Below are positions 1 to 8,201 of a DNA stretch of 64,000 nucleotides, one piece after another; the stretch's first letter is position 1; the number at the start of each line of letters is the position of its first letter. The stretch spans positions 1-64,000 of the forward strand of contig NZ_JACCFE010000001.1 of the NCBI RefSeq assembly GCF_014256275.1. Reading direction: 5' to 3'. Source of the DNA: Rhodococcus sp. 4CII. Lineage in GTDB: Bacteria; Actinomycetota; Actinomycetes; Mycobacteriales; Mycobacteriaceae. A program made the translations under genes and the position numbers. Under the pieces are notes generated by a model, which worked only from the letters and a program-made list of their open reading frames with translations, was not told the origin of the DNA and ran no database searches.

Positions 1-1
1 G

Positions 2-64
2 AGCACCGCAGAAAAGGTCATGGTCGGCATGCAAAAGCTCAGGTCCCGCTTCACCCGCTCCTGA
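2..64 (+). CDS. 3' end of an unidentified gene (truncated by window edge)
   Basis: Frame 2 is open from the window edge to a TGA at 62-64 and reads STAEKVMVGMQKLRSRFTRS. The amphipathic, basic composition looks like a genuine protein C-terminus rather than noncoding DNA, but only 20 residues are visible, so no family can be named. It runs rightward and converges on the leftward gene that ends at 94. Confidence 0.3.
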   Translation, partial: STAEKVMVGMQKLRSRFTRS

Positions 65-85
65 GCCGCGGCACATCCTCAGTCC

Positions 86-109
86 GGGACGTGTCATCTT
101 TCCAGGTCA
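86..109 (-). repeat. 25-bp gene-edge repeat, copy 1
   Basis: Minus-strand copy of the dispersed repeat (left half TGACCTGG, right half ATGACACGTCCC). The TGA inside its right half is the stop codon of the DUF6308-like gene. Confidence 0.85.
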
Positions 110-754
110 GAGCGCTCTTCGAGGCCGCGGCTCTTGCCGTCCATCCACGCGATCACATCAAACACACGGAGCGCGGAGGTCTCCTCGGGAAGGCCGGCCT
201 CCTTCCGGATCGACAGCAACCGGCGATGCAACGCGCCGCCGTCGGCGCGCAGCGCCTCCCGGACCGGGTTCAGATGTGCTCGCTCGGTGCCCAGGACCTG
301 ACTGACAACGGAGTCCCAGATCGGGTACAGCCGGGGGCGTTTGCGGGCGATCAGCTTGGTTGCCTTCGTCTGGCCGATCCCCGGCAGCGCCCACAGGGCC
401 GTTTCCAGGTCCCAGGCGGGCCATCCCGGGGTCAGCGGTTCCGGTTCGTCGAACCAGGTCCCGGTCCGGGCCTATCGCCGTCAGAAGGGCGTTCAGCGCC
501 TCGGACTGGGTGTGCAGGATCGCCCGCGCCGCTTTCGGTGGGACCTGCACCGAAAGGAACGTCACCGCGACCAGGTCGTCCGCGGTGAACCGGTCCGCCT
601 CCCCCACCCGATTACCGGTGCTGGACCAGGAGTCGAAATGCGCGCCGACATAGGCGTCGTCGCCCAGATACGGGCGGTCGTAATACTTCGTCAGTGCCTC
701 GACCGCCGCGGCGTCCGAGTCGGTGGCGAGGGTGATCGGCAGCCGCAATGTCAT
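94..754 (-). pseudogene. DUF6308-family protein, interrupted by a single-base frameshift
   Basis: The N-terminal part from ATG 754 (MTLRLPITLATDSDAAAVEA) reads well to about position 440. The rest (ETALWALPGIGQTKATKL, ARKRPRLYPIWDSV, SALRVFDVIAWMDG) lies one frame over. The pattern of an N-terminal domain, then a helix-hairpin-helix-like LPGIGQTKA segment, then a C-terminal RVFDVIAWM segment matches the actinobacterial DUF6308 family of about 210-220 residues; the function of that family is unknown. Removing one base in the C/G run near 436-441 restores a protein of about 219 residues. The gene is bracketed by repeat copies 1 and 2 in the same orientation, and its stop codon lies inside copy 1. 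It is either a true pseudogene or an assembly error. Confidence 0.7.
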
Positions 755-873
755 ACCTCGCACCCTCTCACCCTTCAGGTGCCGGCGGCCGGGAACCGAG
801 CCGGGGTGATCGCTACGCGCCCGGCGTTGTGTGGACAATATCGCGTTGCGGGCGTGACCCTTCGGACGCCACA

Positions 874-897
874 GGGACGTGTCAACTGCCCCGTTCA
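874..897 (-). repeat. 25-bp gene-edge repeat, copy 2
   Basis: Minus-strand copy (TGAACGGG..., TTGACACGTCCC), 120 bp upstream of the DUF6308-like start and just left of the rightward membrane-protein gene. Confidence 0.75.
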
Positions 898-913
898 GTG
901 ATAGGAATGCGCG

Positions 914-1654
914 GTGATCGATGCGCACAAAGGATGGACTGAAGGCGAGTGCACCACCACTGGCTTCTTCGACGGCATGGACCGCTGGAGGACTGCGAAC
1001 CCGCCGCCCGGCCCCCGGATTCGTGCCGCGGCGCGTCTGCAGCTTGGCAACTTCAGGCGCCCGCACCAGGCTCGCTGGTGGGAGGCTCTGGCACTGACGA
1101 TGCTCCTCGCCGTAATCGCGGCGGCACTGGCCACCGTCGCGCTCGATGACGTCCTGATGGTCCTGCTCGTGGCGATCGCACTCATGCTCGTCGGGATATT
1201 CGTGTACGCCGTCTACGGTCTGGCACTGGCGACTCGATCCCGCGCCTACCCCGTCACCCGGTGGCGGCACCGGTTTCGGGTGATGTGGCTGACGAACGGC
1301 ACCAGCACGGTCGGGGCGGCGCTCACCGTCTACGTCCGCCGGGGCGGCGCGGTGACCTTCCACAACCACTTCCAACGCCCCGCAATCACACCCCAGCGGC
1401 CGCCGGTCGCGCGCCGGCTACGGCTCGAGCTACTGACCATTGCCGCCGAGGCCGGCCAAGTCGTCATCACGTTCACGACAGATGAACGCATCGCCACCAC
1501 GTACAGCAGGGACGGGTGGCGGGCACCCACCCCCGCCGAACGTCACGAGTACACGATCCCGGAAACGACGAATCGATGGGATCTGCTGTTCGATCCTCGC
1601 GACGAAGAATGCGCAGCGACCCTCACTGCTTCACGAGCCGAACTCGCTACCTGA
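914..1654 (+). CDS. Two-helix membrane protein of unknown function
   Basis: A 246-residue protein starting at GTG 914, with a weak AGGAA ribosome site at 904-908. After a soluble N-terminal segment of about 55 residues come two hydrophobic helices (around ALTMLLAVIAAALATVAL and LMVLLVAIALMLVGIFVYAV). The C-terminal domain of about 140 residues is polar and beta-rich (GAVTFHNHF, AGQVVITFTTDE), so the protein probably anchors a cytoplasmic or extracytoplasmic domain to the membrane. No family is recognised. It is divergent from the DUF6308-like gene, and repeat copy 2 lies in the promoter gap. Confidence 0.6.
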   Translation: MIDAHKGWTEGECTTTGFFDGMDRWRTANPPPGPRIRAAARLQLGNFRRPHQARWWEALALTMLLAVIAAALATVALDDVLMVLLVAIALMLVGIFVYAVYGLALATRSRAYPVTRWRHRFRVMWLTNGTSTVGAALTVYVRRGGAVTFHNHFQRPAITPQRPPVARRLRLELLTIAAEAGQVVITFTTDERIATTYSRDGWRAPTPAERHEYTIPETTNRWDLLFDPRDEECAATLTASRAELAT

Positions 1655-1757
1655 GACGGCAGCTGTCGGTGGCTAGGCGCCGCGGCGGGCGCGGGCGGTG
1701 ACCGGGGGCGGATCGGCTGGAATGAGAGCTCGGGCGTCGCGTTGGCGCGCCCGAAAT

Positions 1758-1786
1758 CCCATATGGGGCATATCTGCCATATGGGC
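1758..1786. promoter_or_regulatory. Paired CCCATATGGG palindromes (partition/operator-like site)
   Basis: CCCATATGGG at 1758-1767 and CCATATGGGC at 1777-1786, followed by TATAGG. The same palindrome occurs 20 bp upstream of parA (32323-32332), and the sequence CCATATGGGCTATA recurs just behind the ParA partner gene (33598). The site lies in the convergent gap beside the shortened RecQ gene, 30 kb from parA. It could be a distant partition-protein binding site or a relic of a rearranged partition region. Confidence 0.55.
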
Positions 1787-1844
1787 TATAGGTTCTCGCG
1801 GAGTGTCTGTTCCGATCCGTCTCTACCTGGCGAAACAGACTCAG

Positions 1845-3407
1845 TTATCGGACGTCCTGGAATTCCGCTGCAGGCGGGATCGGCTGATTCCTCGCTCTTC
1901 TCCCCGCGCAGGTGTCGCACCGTCCGCATTCTGTGTTGTCGTCGAGGTCTGGGTCGTCGAGTTGTCGACGAAGGAAAGCCATGCGGCAGCTATCGGTGTG
2001 CTGGTAGTCGATCATGGCCTGTTGCTCGGCGTTCCGAGCGTCCTCGAGTCCCTCATAGCGTTCCCGGTCGTACGTCCACCGTGCTCCAGTGTCGATCCAC
2101 CCGCCGCGTACTCGCCGCACTACGCCGTCTACCTCGAGGACGCGCAGGACCATCTCCGTCCTCCGGCGATGAAGTTCGGTTTTCTCCGCTAGTGCCTTGA
2201 TCGTGTGGGGCTTCTTCTTGTCGAGTGTGTCGAGAAGTCGCCGGACAACCTCTTCGCGGGGGAATGCGAGGGACCCGAAGTAGTCCCAGATTTCCTGGTC
2301 CTCTCGGCCCGGAAGCAGGATCACCTCCGCTCGGTCCGTGGCTCGGCCGGCGCGGCCGATCTGCTGGTAGTACGAGATCGGAGACGCTGGTGCGCCCACA
2401 TGGACGACAAACCCGAGGTCGGGCTTGTCGAAGCCCATGCCCAATGCGGATGTCGCGACAAGCGCTTTCACTCTGTTGGCCAGAAGATCCGCTTCGAGGG
2501 TGACGCGCTTGTCGGCGTCGGTTCTCCCGGTGTAGACGCAAACACTGTGTCCGCGCTCCGAGAGTGCGGTCTCCAGTTCTCCGGCCGCGGCGATAGTCAG
2601 GGCGTAGATGATGCCCGAGCCCGGCAGGTCACCGAGCCGATCTGCCAGCCAGATGCCGCGGTCGACGTGATCGTCGAGGTGAGTTACGGACAGGTGCAGC
2701 GAGGGCCGGTCCAAACCGCCCCGCAGGACGATCGCGCCGTCGTTGCTGCCGCTGGCTCCGACGCCGAGCTGGGCGGCAACGTCGGCAATCACCCGGTCGT
2801 TGGCCGTGGCGGTGGTCGCTAGGACTGGGATGCCGTCCGGCAGCTGAGCGAGGAGGCCGGCGATGGCCCTGTACGAGGGCCGGAAGTCGTGCCCCCAGTC
2901 CGAGACACAGTGCGCCTCATCGATGACGACCAGGCCCGCGGTCGCGGCGAGGACTGGCAACACCTCCTCACGGAAGCGTGGATTGATCAGGCGCTCGGGG
3001 CTGATCAACAGCACATCGACCCGATCGGCGGCTATATCGGTGCGGATGCTCTCCCACTCGCTGAAGTTGTCGGAGTTGATCGTCGCCGCGAGCACTCCCC
3101 CACGCTGCGCTGCTCCGACTTGGTTTCGCATCAAAGCCAGCAACGGTGACACGATCACCGTGGGGCCCATCTTTCGCGATCGCAGTAGCCTCGCGGCCAC
3201 GAAATACACCGCAGACTTTCCCCATCCTGTCCGCTGCACCACCAGGGCACGTTTGCGGTGCACGACGAGCGCTTCGATAGCGGTCCATTGGTCTTGATGC
3301 AATGCCGCGTGTGGTCCTGCAATGTCGCGCAGCAGCTCTTCCGCGTGATCGCGAAGATTCACCGGCGGAGCCAGGGTGGGGACGTGTCGTTCTTGCTGGT
3401 CATCCAC
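1845..3407 (-). CDS. RecQ-family ATP-dependent DNA helicase, C-terminally shortened
   Basis: About 520 residues. The Walker A is QRTGWGKSAVY near residue 60, and the DEAH box with RecQ signature (VIDEAHCVSDWGHDFRPS) is near 165. Helicase motifs IV-VI include QQIGRAGRATDRAE. A zinc cluster (CRMAFLRRQ then CGRCDTC) follows, and the protein stops shortly after it. Actinobacterial relatives with this GWGKS variant usually continue for well over 100 residues, so the C-terminus appears lost, next to the palindrome pair at 1758-1786. GTG 3407 is chosen because GAGGAA lies 4 nt upstream; ATG 3422 and GTG 3362 are alternatives. Repeat copy 3 falls inside the first codons of the longer forms. Expected role: 3'-5' unwinding in repair or recombination. 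Confidence 0.8.
   Translation of the reverse strand: MDDQQERHVPTLAPPVNLRDHAEELLRDIAGPHAALHQDQWTAIEALVVHRKRALVVQRTGWGKSAVYFVAARLLRSRKMGPTVIVSPLLALMRNQVGAAQRGGVLAATINSDNFSEWESIRTDIAADRVDVLLISPERLINPRFREEVLPVLAATAGLVVIDEAHCVSDWGHDFRPSYRAIAGLLAQLPDGIPVLATTATANDRVIADVAAQLGVGASGSNDGAIVLRGGLDRPSLHLSVTHLDDHVDRGIWLADRLGDLPGSGIIYALTIAAAGELETALSERGHSVCVYTGRTDADKRVTLEADLLANRVKALVATSALGMGFDKPDLGFVVHVGAPASPISYYQQIGRAGRATDRAEVILLPGREDQEIWDYFGSLAFPREEVVRRLLDTLDKKKPHTIKALAEKTELHRRRTEMVLRVLEVDGVVRRVRGGWIDTGARWTYDRERYEGLEDARNAEQQAMIDYQHTDSCRMAFLRRQLDDPDLDDNTECGRCDTCAGRRARNQPIPPAAEFQDVR
3378..3402 (-). repeat. 25-bp gene-edge repeat, copy 3
   Basis: Minus-strand copy (TGACCAGC..., ACGACACGTCCCC) overlapping the 5' end of the RecQ-like gene. 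It is translated if translation starts at 3407 or 3422 but not if it starts at 3362. Confidence 0.75.
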
Positions 3408-3442
3408 TTGTTTCCTCGTCATTCTGGGTTCTGGCGGGGGTG

Positions 3443-4000
3443 CTACTGGGTGCAGTCGATGTGCACGGACAGGTAGACCCGGCCGGTGCCGTAGGGGGAG
3501 TTCCAGTCCTGCGGGGCCGCGGCGGTGGCGGCGATGTCGAGTTGGTCGGGCTGCGACCAGTCCACCGATCTCAGGCTGTCGAGGTACTTGTTCGTGGTGT
3601 CGATGTCGCCGGAGAGGCCCTGGTCGGTGTTCTCGACGGTCAGCACCTGCGACGGGTGTGAGGTCTTGATGATCCAGCCGTGGGGGGCGCTGATCTCGAC
3701 GGCCAGGTCGTCTCCGTTGCCGAAGCATCGGGCGGTGACGTCTTCGGGTTTGGGTGTGGTGATCTCGTTGTCGGAGTGTTGTTCTCCCCAGCCGATGATG
3801 ATGCTGCCGAGGTCGTCGCTGGAATCGGTGACGACGGTGCCGCTTTGAGATGCGGACACACTGGCCGCGGCGCGGCCGTCGTCGCCGCCGCACGCGGTCA
3901 GCGCAGCCAACCCGCCCACGGCCACGGCGGTCAGCGCAGCCAACGCGCCCACGGCCACGGCGGTGGCGGCTGCGGATCCGCGGATGCGGTGCACGCTCAT
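3443..4000 (-). CDS. Lipoprotein of the transfer region (paralogue of the 20449 gene)
   Basis: 185 residues from ATG 4000. A long hydrophobic signal segment ends in the lipobox LTAC followed by GGDDGR, so it should be a lipid-anchored exported protein. The mature part (TARCFGNGDDLAVEIS, APHGWIIKTSHPSQVLTVEN) aligns by eye with the lipoprotein at 20449-21015 (VQCHGEGDNLTVDIT, APNGWHATLTHGSQTITVEN). The two therefore form a paralogous pair at the outer ends of the two divergent transfer operons. It is the last gene of the leftward operon. A 33-bp DNA duplication lengthens the signal segment. The function is unknown; a role at the cell envelope during mating is inferred from position. Confidence 0.75.
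   Translation of the reverse strand: MSVHRIRGSAAATAVAVGALAALTAVAVGGLAALTACGGDDGRAAASVSASQSGTVVTDSSDDLGSIIIGWGEQHSDNEITTPKPEDVTARCFGNGDDLAVEISAPHGWIIKTSHPSQVLTVENTDQGLSGDIDTTNKYLDSLRSVDWSQPDQLDIAATAAAPQDWNSPYGTGRVYLSVHIDCTQ
3894..3959. repeat. 33-bp tandem duplication inside the signal-peptide region
   Basis: Two adjacent 33-bp units differing at one base (…AACCCGCCC… versus …AACGCGCCC…). They encode a duplicated Ala/Val/Leu-rich stretch (AVAVGALAALT / AVAVGGLAALT) in the signal peptide of the lipoprotein. The duplication looks recent, from replication slippage. Confidence 0.85.
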
Positions 4001-4070
4001 CTGTTGGTCCTCTCCGGGATCGCGAAGGCGGCCGACACGCGGCCGGCCGCCTCGATGCGTGTGACGGTGT

Positions 4071-4805
4071 TTAGGTGATGACGTCGACGAACCAGCGGCC
4101 GTCGATCTGTTTGGTGGTGATGGTCTGGGTGAACTGGGTCGCTGGTTGACCGGGGCGCATCTCGGAGAGGACCACCGAGTAGTGGCCGCCGGAGATGGTG
4201 ATGGTGCGCAGGCAGTAGTTGGTTCCGATCGGGACGGTGTCGATGCCGGCCTGGATCTTCTCCGGTGCCGGGAGCGGCGAGTCCGGCGCGGCGAGGGCGC
4301 GGGCGGCCTGCCCGGATCGGGTCACGTAGTAGGCGTGCTCGAACGCGGCGATCACCCCTTCTCCGCTCTTCTGGTCTCCGCGGTCGGTGCGGCACTCGTC
4401 GCCGACGTCACTGGCGGCTGTGGGGCTCTGTGCGGCCTCGGGCGTCTGCGTGGGGGCGGGAGTGACCAGCTCGTCGAGTGCGGCCGCCGACGGGGCTGCT
4501 GGCGTGGTTGTTGCGGACTCGTCGGGCTGCAGCACGCTCCAGCCGACGGCACCGGCCGCGGCGATGGCCACCGCGGCGGCGACGGCGGTTTTCTTGCCGC
4601 CCCGAAGTGCCACCTTGCGTGCTCGTTTCGGTGGGGTCGGGTGCTGCGCTGGTGCGGTCAGGTCGGCGCGGCCGCCGGGCGACGCGGTCGTGCTGCGTCG
4701 GCCCGGCGTCGCCGTGGTGGTGGGTGCCGCGGCCCCGAGAGTGTCGATCACTGCCGGATGCCGGGTCGACTTGCGCGGTGTGATGCTCGGCCGGTTCACG
4801 GCCAC
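4071..4805 (-). CDS. VirB8-like bitopic membrane protein of the transfer apparatus
   Basis: 244 residues. A basic, Pro/Thr-rich cytoplasmic segment of about 70 residues is followed by one transmembrane helix (KTAVAAAVAIAAAGAVGW), a Thr/Pro/Ala linker and a C-terminal domain of about 110 residues (GEGVIAAFEHAYYVTRSG … IDGRWFVDVIT). That topology and the NTF2-like terminal strand pattern fit the VirB8/TcpC class of conjugation scaffold proteins. The assignment is structural reasoning, not a sequence match. GTG 4805 follows AGGAAAGGGG and begins 14 bp after the stop of the preceding gene. The DNA sense fits the leftward operon 10280 to 3443. Confidence 0.55.
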   Translation of the reverse strand: MAVNRPSITPRKSTRHPAVIDTLGAAAPTTTATPGRRSTTASPGGRADLTAPAQHPTPPKRARKVALRGGKKTAVAAAVAIAAAGAVGWSVLQPDESATTTPAAPSAAALDELVTPAPTQTPEAAQSPTAASDVGDECRTDRGDQKSGEGVIAAFEHAYYVTRSGQAARALAAPDSPLPAPEKIQAGIDTVPIGTNYCLRTITISGGHYSVVLSEMRPGQPATQFTQTITTKQIDGRWFVDVIT

Positions 4806-4819
4806 CACCCCTTTCCTGG

Positions 4820-6169
4820 TTAGGCTGCGGCGTTCTCGAAGGTCGACAGGAGCGTGTTGACCTCGTTCGGCATGGCGGTGCGCAGGTCGGCACCGGCCTC
4901 GAGGAGCTGGTTGCCGCCGGGCTGTTCGGCCACCCAGGAGGCGGCCTGCGCCCCGGCGTCCTGGACCTGGTCGACGGCCGGGGTGGCGGCCGGTGCGGCC
5001 TGTTCCGCCCAGTCGGTGGCCTGCTCGAGGACTGCGCTGCCGGTGGAGCTGGCGGTGGCGGTGTCGGCGAACTGTGCTGCGGGCTGGGTGTTCTGCTCGA
5101 CGAACGCGGCCGCCGGCTCCAGGTCGATCACCGGAGCGGGCTCGGGAGCGGGCGCCGGGGCCGACTCGACTGCCGGGGCCTCGGGGGCCGGTGCCGGGGC
5201 GGGTTCGGGTGCCTCGCCCATGTTCTCGCCTGCGCCGTATGCGGCGCCGATGGCACCACCGATAGCGCCACCGACTGCGGCACCGGCAACAGCAGCCGGG
5301 AGCCCGACGGCTGCGGCGCCACTTGCAGCACCGATACCCGCACCGGCGGCGCCGCCAGCGACCACGCCGGGAACCGCGCCGACGATGGGCACCGTAATCG
5401 CGCCGACCGGTCCCATGATCGATACTCCTGCGACCGTGCCGATGACCGCGCCACCGGCGGCACCGAGAGTTGCGGCGGGCACACCGGCGACGACGGCACC
5501 GGTTGCCGCACCGAGGACGACACCGGCAGTGGCGCCTGCCGCGACCCGGTCCGAGCGGGTCGTCTCGATGCCGAGCGAGTTGAAGAACGTCGCACCCTGA
5601 GCTTCGAGAATGGACGAGGTGTTGTTGAGCTTGTCCGCCTCCTCCCGGGGGAGCCAGTCGGGCCGTGGGCCGCTGAGTGCGCCGAAGCGGTAGGTGTCGG
5701 GGGCCGCCTGGATCGGGGCGACGGGCTTGCCCGGCTCGGGGGCAGGTTCCGGTGCCCGGTACGCCTCCGGGACCACCTGCTCGTCGGACTCTGCCGACGG
5801 CTCCGGGGCGTAGTAGTAGGTGGGCTCGTTGTAGGTGGGCACCGAACGGGTCGGAGCGTTCTGGTACTCCACCGGGATCGGGAGGTAGGTGTCCCAATCC
5901 TCGGTCGTGCCACCGCCGTCCTGCGCAGGCGCGGCGGGCTCGGGGGTGGGGGTGTTGACGCCGGCCTGGCCGCCCTCGTTGGTCACCCCGGCCTGACCCC
6001 CGTTGTCGGTGATTCCGGCCTGACCGGGTGCAGCGTTCGCCGAGGGGGCGAGGGACAGACCCGCGGCGATGCAGGCGGCCACGACCGCCGCGGTGGCTCC
6101 GATCGGGGCGGTGTGCTTACGGTGCCGGCCGATCTGTCGGCGTGCGGCGCGGTTATCGGGAGTGCTCAT
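4820..6169 (-). CDS. Exported glycine-zipper protein ('insoluble domain'-type)
   Basis: 449 residues. A basic N-terminus and hydrophobic segment (VVAACIAAGLSLAPSANA) form a signal peptide. Three short repeats (GQAGITDNG, GQAGVTNEG, GQAGVNTP) follow, then a Pro/Glu/Tyr-rich part. Residues about 205-310 are almost entirely Gly/Ala/Val with GxxxG glycine-zipper spacing (GGAIGGAIGAAYGAGE), followed by Ala/Pro/Glu repeats. Similar proteins named 'insoluble domain protein' are, to my recollection, found in Rhodococcus transfer regions. A pore- or matrix-forming envelope role is plausible but unproven. It sits between the MinD-like ATPase and the VirB8-like gene in one operon. Confidence 0.6.
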   Translation of the reverse strand: MSTPDNRAARRQIGRHRKHTAPIGATAAVVAACIAAGLSLAPSANAAPGQAGITDNGGQAGVTNEGGQAGVNTPTPEPAAPAQDGGGTTEDWDTYLPIPVEYQNAPTRSVPTYNEPTYYYAPEPSAESDEQVVPEAYRAPEPAPEPGKPVAPIQAAPDTYRFGALSGPRPDWLPREEADKLNNTSSILEAQGATFFNSLGIETTRSDRVAAGATAGVVLGAATGAVVAGVPAATLGAAGGAVIGTVAGVSIMGPVGAITVPIVGAVPGVVAGGAAGAGIGAASGAAAVGLPAAVAGAAVGGAIGGAIGAAYGAGENMGEAPEPAPAPAPEAPAVESAPAPAPEPAPVIDLEPAAAFVEQNTQPAAQFADTATASSTGSAVLEQATDWAEQAAPAATPAVDQVQDAGAQAASWVAEQPGGNQLLEAGADLRTAMPNEVNTLLSTFENAAA

Positions 6170-6247
6170 CTCGGTTGCTGCCTTTCGTGGGTGACGGGAG
6201 ATTCGGGCGGAGAGAGACCTGGGCGGGCGGGTGCGAGGGTGGCCGGA

Positions 6248-7570
6248 TCAGCGCGCGGCGGTCATCAGTTCGACGACGGTCGCGGCGATCACGGTCAACG
6301 ACGTCGTGGTGGCGGGGCGGAGTCTGGCGGGGACGATGCGTTCACCGGAGGCGAACAACGGCTCGAAGGGCATCCGCAACACCGGCACTGCGTATTCGCA
6401 GAACGCCTCGACGGCGTCATGTTCGACGATCGGCGCGTCGCCCGGACCGTCGGTGACGACGACGATCGTGCGGTTGAGAACGTCGCTGCCCGTGGCGGAC
6501 AGGTGCTGCAGCAACCGTTCGGCGGACGAGGCGGCGTCGAAGCGCAGCGGGGCCGGGATAACGAGCACGTCGGCGGCCGAGATCGCCCACTGCCAGCTGC
6601 CGGCGAGGGGGTTGTTGCCGGTGTCGGCGACGAGGATGTCGCGGTGCTGGGCGAGGATGTCGGCCAGTTTCGCGGCGTCGTCGTAGCTCAGTCCCGACTC
6701 CGCGCCTCGGCGGCCGGCGACGATGTCTTCACCGGACGGCTGGCGGGTCATGTATCGCGACAGTGCCGATGGCCGGATCGTGGCCGCGGCATCGGTGTGG
6801 GCGGCCAGCAGTCCGACCACATCGCGCCCCTCGGTGGGAGGAACACCGACCCGATCAGCGAGGCTGCCGCCGATCTCGGCGAGATCCGCGCACGCGACCG
6901 TGCTGCCGCCGCGCACGGTCGCCAGCGTCTGGGCCAGGGCCACCGCAAACGGGGTCTTGCCGACCCCGCCCTTGCAGCTGGCCACGGTCACGACCGAGAA
7001 GTCGGGAATCGGGCTGTTGATCGTCGCTTCGGATGCGCGCAGCCGCATCTCGGCCGAGTTTGTCTTCGGAGCAAGGCTGAGACCGAGGACCGCGTTGAGC
7101 CGGCCGCGCATCCCCAGACGCGCGGGTTCCCCGGCGCCCGGGGTGACCTCGGGCGCCACCAGCGCCGACACCGCCCGGCGGGGCGTGCTGGCTGCGGGGC
7201 CGCGCGGGCGGCCCTCGTCGGGGGCCCGGCGAGCCGAGTGGCCGATGGGCTCGACCGTGACACTGACCGGCTCGGGAACGGCGTCTTCATACGGTTCCGG
7301 GGCGGCGGGCGCGGTGGGCACCACGGGTTCGATGGGGCCGGTCGGGGCGGACCGCGACGCGGTGCCGTCGGGTGCGACCGTGATCTGGGTGGAACGTCCC
7401 GAACGCTGCACCGCGACCTCCACCGGGCCGCCCGCTTCCATCGCACGCGCCTGGCTGTACTCGTAGATGCGGTTTTGGATCGGCTTCCCGTCGGTGGCGA
7501 CGATCTCCTCGTCGGTCCCCGCGATACGCGCGGTGGTATCCGAGAGGATCTCGACAGTGAATGCGTTCAC
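6248..7570 (-). CDS. MinD/ParA-like ATPase with long disordered N-terminus
   Basis: 440 residues. Residues 1-180 are Pro/Ala/Arg-rich and probably disordered. The C-terminal half is a deviant Walker A ATPase (VASCKGGVGKTPFAVALAQ near residue 200), followed by DLAEIGGSLADRVG and LVADTGNNPLAG in Walker B position. Such ATPases accompany actinobacterial secretion and conjugation systems and may position the apparatus. It is distinct from the plasmid partition ParA at 32352. GTG 7570 is preferred: GGAGGG lies 8 nt upstream and overlaps the end of the preceding gene. The distal part of the operon follows within short gaps. Confidence 0.75.
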   Translation of the reverse strand: MNAFTVEILSDTTARIAGTDEEIVATDGKPIQNRIYEYSQARAMEAGGPVEVAVQRSGRSTQITVAPDGTASRSAPTGPIEPVVPTAPAAPEPYEDAVPEPVSVTVEPIGHSARRAPDEGRPRGPAASTPRRAVSALVAPEVTPGAGEPARLGMRGRLNAVLGLSLAPKTNSAEMRLRASEATINSPIPDFSVVTVASCKGGVGKTPFAVALAQTLATVRGGSTVACADLAEIGGSLADRVGVPPTEGRDVVGLLAAHTDAAATIRPSALSRYMTRQPSGEDIVAGRRGAESGLSYDDAAKLADILAQHRDILVADTGNNPLAGSWQWAISAADVLVIPAPLRFDAASSAERLLQHLSATGSDVLNRTIVVVTDGPGDAPIVEHDAVEAFCEYAVPVLRMPFEPLFASGERIVPARLRPATTTSLTVIAATVVELMTAAR

Positions 7571-7575
7571 GGGGG

Positions 7576-7917
7576 TCACCCTCCGAATGCGCCGACGGAC
7601 AGCTCGGAGTCCATCTCGGCCACGGTCTTGTCGGCGTTGTCGAGTGCGGCGAGTGCGGCGGTGCGGGCCTGACCGTCCGGGAGCAACTCGATGATCTGGC
7701 GGCGCAACGTGACTGCGGCCTTGAACTCGTCGAGCCGGGAGCGGGTAAGTTCCTGGTCGTCGGAGAGCTTGGGCAGCCAGGTCGGCACCGCGTCCTTGAG
7801 AACCCTGCGCAGTTCGGTGATCACAGGGTCGTTTCCGCCCTTCGTCGCGAACGGCTCCCGCAGGATCGTGACGTCCTCAGTGGTGGGGGTGATGGACTGG
7901 GAGATGCGGCGGCTCAT
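7576..7917 (-). CDS. Small soluble protein of the transfer operon, unknown function
   Basis: 113 residues from ATG 7917, acidic and helical (LTRSRLDEFKAAVTLRRQIIELL), with a possible coiled coil at residues 50-105 and no membrane segment. Its stop lies 5 bp before the start of the MinD-like ATPase gene, so the two are probably co-translated, and it may be a partner of that ATPase. No family is recognised. Confidence 0.65.
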   Translation of the reverse strand: MSRRISQSITPTTEDVTILREPFATKGGNDPVITELRRVLKDAVPTWLPKLSDDQELTRSRLDEFKAAVTLRRQIIELLPDGQARTAALAALDNADKTVAEMDSELSVGAFGG

Positions 7918-7967
7918 GACTGGTCCTCCTGGTGTGGCTGGTGCGATGAATAGCGGGTGGGTGAGGT

Positions 7968-8168
7968 TCAGAGACGGGGGGCGGTGATCGGCCCGAGAAG
8001 GCCGCCGATCGTGCCCCCGGCGAGGGCCGCTGCGCCGGCCACGGAAATCCCTGGCACTGCTGCGGTGAAGGCACCGCCGGGGGCATACCGGTGGGTGTCG
8101 GATGCTTCGTCGTGGCGTGGGAGGCCGAGGACTGTGCAGATGTCCTGGGCGTCGGTCTTGTCGGTCAT
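7968..8168 (-). CDS. Small Gly/Ala-rich hydrophobic protein of the transfer operon
   Basis: 66 residues. A polar N-terminus (MTDKTDAQDICTVLGLPR) is followed by a hydrophobic, glycine-rich tail (AVPGISVAGAAALAGGTIGG) that could insert in a membrane. AACGAAAGGAATCGC provides a ribosome site before ATG 8168. It lies between the coupling ATPase and the small soluble gene. No family is recognised. Confidence 0.5.
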   Translation of the reverse strand: MTDKTDAQDICTVLGLPRHDEASDTHRYAPGGAFTAAVPGISVAGAAALAGGTIGGLLGPITAPRL

Positions 8169-8201
8169 TGCGATTCCTTTCGTTGAGGCTCTGTGGGCGG
8201 G

